Origin: Paraclostridium ghonii
GTDB taxonomy: Bacteria; Bacillota; Clostridia; Peptostreptococcales; Peptostreptococcaceae
Direction of reading: 5' to 3'
DNA length: 10,385 bases
NCBI RefSeq assembly: GCF_023653455.1
Contig: NZ_JAKEDR010000119.1
Location: 1-10,385, forward strand
The notes beneath the pieces were generated by a model. That model was not told the DNA's origin. It did not search any database and worked only from the letters and a program-made list of their open reading frames with translations. This document shows, piece after piece, positions 5,250 to 10,385 of this stretch (positions are counted from its first letter, which is position 1; every line of letters starts with the position of its first letter). The position numbers and the translations under genes were made by a program.

Positions 5250-6243
5250 AAACGTTAATTTTTAAAGCTTCTTTCTCATTAGTTTTAACATCTGCTTTTT
5301 CTGTTAAACCTTTAACTTTTTCAGTATATTTTTGATATAATAAGTTTTGTTTTATATTATCTTTAACCTCATCAAATTTATATTCTTTATACTTTTTATC
5401 AGTTACTTTTATTATATGATATCCATATTGAGTTTTTACAACATCAGAAACATCACCTTTTTCCATTGCAAATGCTGTTTTTTCAAACTCTGGTACCATT
5501 TGACCTTTTGAGAAGAATCCTAAATCTCCACCATTAGTTGCAGAACCTTTATCTTCTGAGTTATCTTTAGCTAACTTAGCAAAATCTTCTCCTGATTTAG
5601 CTTTTTCACAAAGTTCATCAGCTTTTTTCTTAGCCTCCTTTTGTTTTTCTTCTGAAATAGGTTTATTAGTTTTTTGATCAACTGTTGATATTAATATATG
5701 AGAAGCTTTAACTTCATTATCTACGTAACTTTTTTTATTTTCTTCGTAATACTTTTTCATATCATCTTCAGATATTTTTGTATTTTTATCAAAATTATTT
5801 TTAAAGTTTTGTATAGTTATATCTTTTTCTAATTGAGCTTTTAAAAATTCATCGTCTATTCCATTATCTTTTAAGAATTTTTCATACTCTTTATCTTGCT
5901 TTATAGTTTCTTTTAATTGCTTAAACTGCTTATCAACTTCTTCTTGTTTAGCATCTAATTTATCCTTTTTAGCTTGTTGATATATAACCTGTTCTTGTAC
6001 CATTTGTTGTAAAATAGCCTTTTTCATTTCATCTTTATATTTTACACCCTCTTTTATGTCTTTATCCCATAAGTCTTTCCCATACATCTTAGATATAGAC
6101 TCTTTGTAAGTTAATACTGTCTTTTTGTAGTCAGAAGTAGATATTTCCACTCCATTTACAACTGCTACAGGTTTCTCACTTTTACATGCAGTCATAGCTA
6201 CCCCTAAAAGTACTACCATAATTAATGATATTATTTTTTTCAA
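5248..6243 (-). CDS. prsA: PrsA-type peptidyl-prolyl isomerase lipoprotein (foldase)
   Basis: This is a 331-residue extracytoplasmic foldase. A basic N-terminus and hydrophobic stretch (KKIISLIMVVLLGVAMTAC) lead to a lipobox with Cys20 as the predicted lipidation site. A charged, helical SurA-like N-domain (about 30-170) follows, then a parvulin domain at about 178-283 with VKASHILI, GGDLGFFSKGQMVPEFE and TQYGYHIIKV. PrsA folds secreted proteins at the outer face of the membrane. An ATG at 6294 would overlap the mfd end and place 17 charged residues before the signal peptide. The TTG at 6243-6241 is preferred because GGAGAGGG (6252-6259) lies 8 bases upstream and it begins a normal lipoprotein signal. 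It follows mfd by 22 bp, so the two are probably co-transcribed. Met at lipobox -3 is less common but tolerated. Confidence 0.9.
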   Translation of the reverse strand: MKKIISLIMVVLLGVAMTACKSEKPVAVVNGVEISTSDYKKTVLTYKESISKMYGKDLWDKDIKEGVKYKDEMKKAILQQMVQEQVIYQQAKKDKLDAKQEEVDKQFKQLKETIKQDKEYEKFLKDNGIDDEFLKAQLEKDITIQNFKNNFDKNTKISEDDMKKYYEENKKSYVDNEVKASHILISTVDQKTNKPISEEKQKEAKKKADELCEKAKSGEDFAKLAKDNSEDKGSATNGGDLGFFSKGQMVPEFEKTAFAMEKGDVSDVVKTQYGYHIIKVTDKKYKEYKFDEVKDNIKQNLLYQKYTEKVKGLTEKADVKTNEKEALKINV

Positions 6244-6265
6244 TTTTAACACCCTCTCCAATTTT

Positions 6266-9200
6266 TTATTTTTTATTATCACACATTTGTTCAAGTATAT
6301 TTTGTAATTCTAATATTATCTTATATCCATTTTTTCCCTTAGTCTTATACCTAGTTTGAGGTAAAAGAATGATTTCATCTTTTATCATTTTAACTTTTTC
6401 TATACCTAACTTTTTACATAATGTTTTCATATATGCAATAGACATAAGGGTGCTAACAGATTTTGGAATATCAGAAAATCTATCTTCTAGTTCTTCTTTT
6501 ACATCATTTAAATCTTCTTCATTTTCTACAGAAGCAATCTTTTTGTACATTTCAATTTTTATAATTTCATCTTCTATATAACTATCAGGTATATATGCAT
6601 TTACAGGTAAGTCTATTTCCACATCTATTTCTTCTACTATTTCGCCTTTTACTTTTCTTATTGCATCATTTAACATTTTAACATATAAATCATACCCAAT
6701 TACAGCCATATGTCCATGTTGTTGAGGTCCTAGTATATTTCCTGCACCTCTAATTTCCAAATCTCTCATGGCTATTTTAAATCCTGATCCAAATTCAGTA
6801 AACTCTTTAATAGCTTTCAATCTTTTCTCCGCTATCTCACTTAATACCTTGTCTTTTTCATACATAAAATAAGCATATCCTTGTCTGTTACTTCTTCCAA
6901 CCCTACCCCTTAACTGATATAACTGAGCTAGTCCCATTTTATCAGCATCATAAACTATCATTGTGTTAGCATTAGATATATCCATTCCAGTTTCTATTAT
7001 AGTTGTACACACAAGAACATTATATTCTTTATTTAAAAATCCTATTATTATATTTTCTAATTCTTTGCCAGTCATTCGTCCATGAGCAACAGCTATTTTA
7101 GCATCTGGAACTAACCTTTGTATCATACTAGCCATTTCATCAATTCTCTCAACTCTATTATATACAAAGAATACTTGCCCATCTCTTGCAATTTCTCTTT
7201 CTATCTCATCTTGTATTATACTCTCTTTTCCTTCTACAACATAGGTAATAACTGGATATCTTTCTTGAGGAGGTTCTTCTATAACACTCATATCCCTTAT
7301 TCCACTTAAAGACATATGTAAAGTTCTTGGTATAGGCGTTGCTGATAATGTTAAAACATCTACTGTTGATTTTATTTTTTTTAAGGATTCTTTATGTTTT
7401 ACTCCAAATCTTTGTTCTTCATCTATTACTACTAATCCCAAATTAGGAAGTTCTATATCTTTAGAGATTATTCTATGAGTTCCTATTATTACATCAACTA
7501 GTCCTTTTCTAGCATCCTCAATTATCTGTTTTTGTTCCTTTGGAGTTTTAAATCTACTTAACACTTCTACCCTTATAGGATAGTTCTCAAATCTAGCTCT
7601 GAATGTATTGTAATGTTGTTGAGCAAGTATAGTTGTGGGAACTAATACTGCAACTTGTTTTTGATCCATACAAGCTTTAAATATAGCCCTTATAGCTACT
7701 TCTGTCTTCCCATATCCAACATCTCCACATATAAGCCTGTCCATTACTTTCTTAGATTCCATATCTTTTTTAGTTTCTTCTATTGATTTTATTTGATCAT
7801 CTGTTTCTTGGTATGGAAATAAGGTCTCAAATTCACTTTGCCACAAAGTATCTTTGCTAAACTTGTATCCTTTTATTTTTTCTCTCTTTGCATATAGCTC
7901 CACTAGGTCTTTTGTCATATCTTCTATTTCTTTTTTTACTTTAGCCTTAGCTTTTGACCATTCACTGCTACCAAGCTTATTTAGTTTAATTTTTTCAGTA
8001 TTTGATCCTATAAACTTCTGTATCTTATCCATTTGGTCTATAGGTACATATAAATTATCTCCACCTTGATATACAACCCTCATGTAGTCTTTTTTTACAC
8101 CATTAACACTTAGTTGATCTATACCTACATATCTACCAACTCCACTATTTTCATGTACAACATAATCGCCTATATTTAAATCTAAGAATGTTTCTATCTT
8201 TTGTCCTTTATTAACTTTTTTAGTCTTTGATGTTTTTGCTCTTTTGTTTGAGCCTATCATTTCTTTGTCTGTTATAACATCAAATTTTATAGATTTATAT
8301 TGAAATCCCGACGTTATATTTCCTACAACTATAACAATTTGCGATGAATGAACTTCTATATCTCTTTTTCTTGATAAAACACTTTCTGTTCCTAAATTTA
8401 AAAGTTCTTTATTTAATTTTTTAGCTCTATCATATGTATTAGTAGCTAAAACAATTTTATGCCCGTTATATTTTAATTTATTTAATTCTTCTGCTAGTAT
8501 ATCTATTTTCCCATTAAACATAGGAATTTCTCTACTTTCAAAGTTAACTATACTTCCTATTGAAAAATCTTTTACATCTTTAGTTAGTAACATGTTTAAA
8601 ATTAATTTTTTATCTTCTATTAAGTATTCTAAATCTGAATAATGGTAAAGTAATTTACCTTGTTCCCTTAGAGCTAATCCTCTTTCTAAATTAAGCTTAT
8701 AGTTTTCTTTAAATTCAGTTATATAATTTTCGCATCTTTCTTTTAATCTAGATAAATCATTTACAAATACAATTGCATCTTCTTTTAAATAAGTAAATAT
8801 ACTTTTATTTTCTTCTTCATACATGTATTCTATATAATTTTCTACACCTTCAAAGTAATTCTTATTAGCTATATTATCTATACTTTTATATACATCACTA
8901 TCTGTAGATTTATTAGTATCTTTTTTTATCCTCTCAACAGTTTCATCTATATTATCTGGGTATATAAATTCTCTCGATGGAGTTATAGTGCATTTTTTTA
9001 TTTTTTTTATAGATTTTTGTGTAAAAACATCAAATGTTCTTATAGATTCAATTTCATCATCAAACAGTTCTATACGAATAGGTATATCATATTCTAAAGA
9101 GAATATATCTATTATCCCACCTCTTACACTAAACTGTCCAAACCCTTCTATTTTAGATACTCTTTCATATCCTAAAGAAACAAGTTTTTTTGACAGTTCG

Positions 9201-9652
9201 TCTATATCTATAACATCACCTATTTTATAGGTAAAAATATTTTTCTTTAAAATGTCTTTTGGTATATACTTTCTCAGTATAGCCTCTGCAGATGTAACAG
9301 TAATCATATTTTCTCTGTTTATCATTTTTAATAGTACTTTTAATTTTTTTGCTTCTTCATTCCTATCCTTTGCATCTAAATGATAAAAGTATATATCTTG
9401 TGAGCTTAAATACTCCACTTTATCTTTCATATAAAAACATAGGTCTTCATATACTTTTTTAGCTTCCAAATCAGTATTAGCAATATATAAAATCTGCCTT
9501 TTTAAGTCACTAAATATAGAGTATGCTATATTAGATTTTTGAGGTTGTAATAATCCATTTATAAGTAGTCCTCTTTTATTGCTCTCTATATTATTTATTA
9601 TGTCTTTATATTCTTTAGAATTTTGCAAAGGAGATATAAAAATATCAGGCAT
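6266..9652 (-). CDS. mfd: Mfd, transcription-repair coupling factor
   Basis: The protein has 1128 residues, somewhat shorter than E. coli (1148) and B. subtilis (1177) Mfd. Order of parts: UvrB-like N-terminal module (about 1-350; GYERVSKIEGFGQFSVRGGI at 161-180); a lysine-rich linker (469-485); the RNA polymerase-interacting domain (about 490-550; IGDYVVHENSGVGRYVG); and an RecG-like helicase core. The core has Walker A GDVGYGKT (643-650), DEEQ (744-747), SAT (770-772) and RGRVGR (915-920). The C-terminal TRCF domain runs from about 1010. Mfd pushes or removes stalled RNA polymerase and recruits UvrA for nucleotide excision repair. The start ATG has AAGGGGGA at 9661-9668. It follows pth by 21 bp, leaving no room for the fin gene that Bacillus carries here. 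No helicase motif is missing. Confidence 0.98.
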   Translation of the reverse strand: MPDIFISPLQNSKEYKDIINNIESNKRGLLINGLLQPQKSNIAYSIFSDLKRQILYIANTDLEAKKVYEDLCFYMKDKVEYLSSQDIYFYHLDAKDRNEEAKKLKVLLKMINRENMITVTSAEAILRKYIPKDILKKNIFTYKIGDVIDIDELSKKLVSLGYERVSKIEGFGQFSVRGGIIDIFSLEYDIPIRIELFDDEIESIRTFDVFTQKSIKKIKKCTITPSREFIYPDNIDETVERIKKDTNKSTDSDVYKSIDNIANKNYFEGVENYIEYMYEEENKSIFTYLKEDAIVFVNDLSRLKERCENYITEFKENYKLNLERGLALREQGKLLYHYSDLEYLIEDKKLILNMLLTKDVKDFSIGSIVNFESREIPMFNGKIDILAEELNKLKYNGHKIVLATNTYDRAKKLNKELLNLGTESVLSRKRDIEVHSSQIVIVVGNITSGFQYKSIKFDVITDKEMIGSNKRAKTSKTKKVNKGQKIETFLDLNIGDYVVHENSGVGRYVGIDQLSVNGVKKDYMRVVYQGGDNLYVPIDQMDKIQKFIGSNTEKIKLNKLGSSEWSKAKAKVKKEIEDMTKDLVELYAKREKIKGYKFSKDTLWQSEFETLFPYQETDDQIKSIEETKKDMESKKVMDRLICGDVGYGKTEVAIRAIFKACMDQKQVAVLVPTTILAQQHYNTFRARFENYPIRVEVLSRFKTPKEQKQIIEDARKGLVDVIIGTHRIISKDIELPNLGLVVIDEEQRFGVKHKESLKKIKSTVDVLTLSATPIPRTLHMSLSGIRDMSVIEEPPQERYPVITYVVEGKESIIQDEIEREIARDGQVFFVYNRVERIDEMASMIQRLVPDAKIAVAHGRMTGKELENIIIGFLNKEYNVLVCTTIIETGMDISNANTMIVYDADKMGLAQLYQLRGRVGRSNRQGYAYFMYEKDKVLSEIAEKRLKAIKEFTEFGSGFKIAMRDLEIRGAGNILGPQQHGHMAVIGYDLYVKMLNDAIRKVKGEIVEEIDVEIDLPVNAYIPDSYIEDEIIKIEMYKKIASVENEEDLNDVKEELEDRFSDIPKSVSTLMSIAYMKTLCKKLGIEKVKMIKDEIILLPQTRYKTKGKNGYKIILELQNILEQMCDNKK

Positions 9653-9673
9653 ATTCCAAATCCCCCTTATAAA

Positions 9674-10234
9674 TTAACCATTATATTTGTTCATTGCTAA
9701 ATCTATATTTTCTCTAATCATGCAATCTATAGATTTAGCTGCTTTTTCTAATCCATCTTCAATATCTTGCGATTCTTCTTTTCTAAACCTAGATAGTACA
9801 AAATCTGCTAAGTCTTGTCCTGGTCTTGGTTTTGATACTCCAACTCTAATTCTTGGAAATTCATTAGTTCCTAAGCACTTTAATATAGATCTCATTCCAT
9901 TGTGAGTTCCTCCACTACCTTTTTTCCTTATTCTTATTTTTCCAACTTCTAAGTCTATATCATCATATATCACAACTATATCTTTAAAATCTACCTTATA
10001 GTAATTATATATGTCAATTAAAGTTTCTCCACTCAGATTCATATAAGTTTGAGGCTTTACTAATAGAACTTTCTCATTTCCTACTCTGCCTTCACCTATA
10101 AGAGCCCTATGTTTTATTTTCGATACACTTATGCCATATTCCTTTGCTAAAATATCTATAACATCAAATCCAACGTTATGTCTTGTTTTCTCATATTGCT
10201 TTCCTGGATTTCCTAACCCTACTATTACGTACAT
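9674..10234 (-). CDS. pth: Peptidyl-tRNA hydrolase
   Basis: This 186-residue bacterial Pth1 cleaves the ester bond of peptidyl-tRNA released from ribosomes, recycling the tRNA; it is normally essential. The motifs are complete: GLGNPG near the N-terminus, TRHNVGF with the catalytic His, [38 protein letters not shown] with the Asp and Asn of the active site, and [10 protein letters not shown]. An ATG at 10240 adds two residues, but only one base separates it from AGGAGG (10242-10247). The second ATG, at 10234-10232, has a 7-base spacer and gives [11 protein letters not shown], the usual N-terminus. The gene leads the pth-mfd-prsA run. In Bacillus the same gene is also called spoVC because some mutants block sporulation. 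Confidence 0.97.
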   Translation of the reverse strand: MYVIVGLGNPGKQYEKTRHNVGFDVIDILAKEYGISVSKIKHRALIGEGRVGNEKVLLVKPQTYMNLSGETLIDIYNYYKVDFKDIVVIYDDIDLEVGKIRIRKKGSGGTHNGMRSILKCLGTNEFPRIRVGVSKPRPGQDLADFVLSRFRKEESQDIEDGLEKAAKSIDCMIRENIDLAMNKYNG

Positions 10235-10285
10235 TTTCATTCCTCCTTATGTCTTTTTTTGCTATAAAATTTATTATTTTAAATT

Positions 10286-10385
10286 TTATATATTAAATAT
10301 ATAACTTTGCTGTAAAAACATTATAAATAACGTTCCTAAAAATATACACGGTGAAAATGGTATATATGAATCTTTAGATTTTTTC
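10286..10385 (-). CDS. probable type IV prepilin peptidase, C-terminal end only
   Basis: The last 32 codons of a frame that enters from the right edge end at TAA 10288-10286. The peptide KKSKDSYIPFSPCIFLGT, followed by a hydrophobic stretch, resembles the C-terminal segment of A24-family prepilin peptidases, where IPFGPFLALG is typical; here Ser replaces the Gly. These integral membrane aspartyl proteases cut and methylate type IV prepilins. The catalytic aspartates lie outside the window. In C. difficile the main type IV pilus cluster ends next to pth, from memory of that genome, which supports the call. The spacing to pth is 51 bp, with no convincing terminator between them. The identification rests on a short fragment. 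Confidence 0.68.
   Translation of the reverse strand, partial: KKSKDSYIPFSPCIFLGTLFIMFLQQSYIFNI

Noticed and set aside
9653..9673. Space between pth and mfd checked for the small Bacillus gene fin/yabK.
   Set aside because: Only 21 bp separate the genes, enough for the mfd ribosome binding site and nothing else.
10263..10290. Inverted repeat of 10-11 bp between the prepilin peptidase fragment and pth, considered as a terminator.
   Set aside because: The stem is made only of A and T, and on the minus strand it is followed by GC and an A run, not a T tract.
1..10385. Search for CRISPR arrays, tandem repeats, tRNA genes, riboswitches and defence or toxin-antitoxin modules.
   Set aside because: MazG here is the housekeeping pyrophosphohydrolase and not part of a MazEF toxin pair. 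No repeat-spacer pattern, tRNA-like sequence or accessory gene was seen; coding density is nearly complete.

Overview
The window is a strongly AT-rich stretch of a spore-forming Firmicute chromosome. It is most like the Peptostreptococcaceae, that is Clostridioides difficile or a close relative. This rests on gene order and protein character; no database search was made. All recognised genes lie on the minus strand, so transcription runs from high to low coordinates. The region is the conserved 'pth-mfd-spoVT-yabM-mazG-rqcP-yabP-yabQ' sporulation and housekeeping neighbourhood known from Bacillus and Clostridia. Two clostridial differences are visible: a PrsA-type foldase lipoprotein gene lies between mfd and spoVT, and an HU gene (hup) lies between mazG and rqcP. 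The small fin/yabK gene found between pth and mfd in Bacillus is absent, because only about 20 bp separate the two.

Layout in the direction of transcription: (1) at the right edge, the last 32 codons of a probable type IV prepilin peptidase; (2) pth, mfd and prsA, closely spaced and ended by a perfect 20-bp hairpin with A8/T8 flanks; (3) spoVT alone, with a forespore-sigma-like promoter in front and its own terminator; (4) a SpoVB/YabM-like flippase gene, with a sigma-E-like promoter overlapping a near-perfect 26-bp palindrome, followed by a terminator; (5) mazG and hup, followed by a terminator; (6) rqcP, yabP and a left-truncated yabQ, the last two joined by a TAATG stop/start overlap.

The genes combine translation maintenance (Pth recycles peptidyl-tRNA, RqcP acts in ribosome-associated quality control), DNA and nucleotide maintenance (Mfd, MazG, HU), extracytoplasmic protein folding (PrsA), and spore formation (SpoVT in the forespore; the flippase, YabP and YabQ probably in the mother cell and linked to the spore envelope or cortex). 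Four gene starts differ from the longest-ORF or plain-ATG expectation: pth (second ATG), prsA (TTG), the flippase (internal ATG) and hup (GTG).

No mobile element, CRISPR array, tRNA, rRNA or riboswitch was recognised, and no stretch over 300 bp lacks a gene. I found no undescribed multi-gene system. The points most worth a second look are regulatory: the palindrome on the flippase promoter, the 10-bp inverted repeat in front of hup, and two hairpins that sit directly against the ribosome binding sites of mazG and rqcP.
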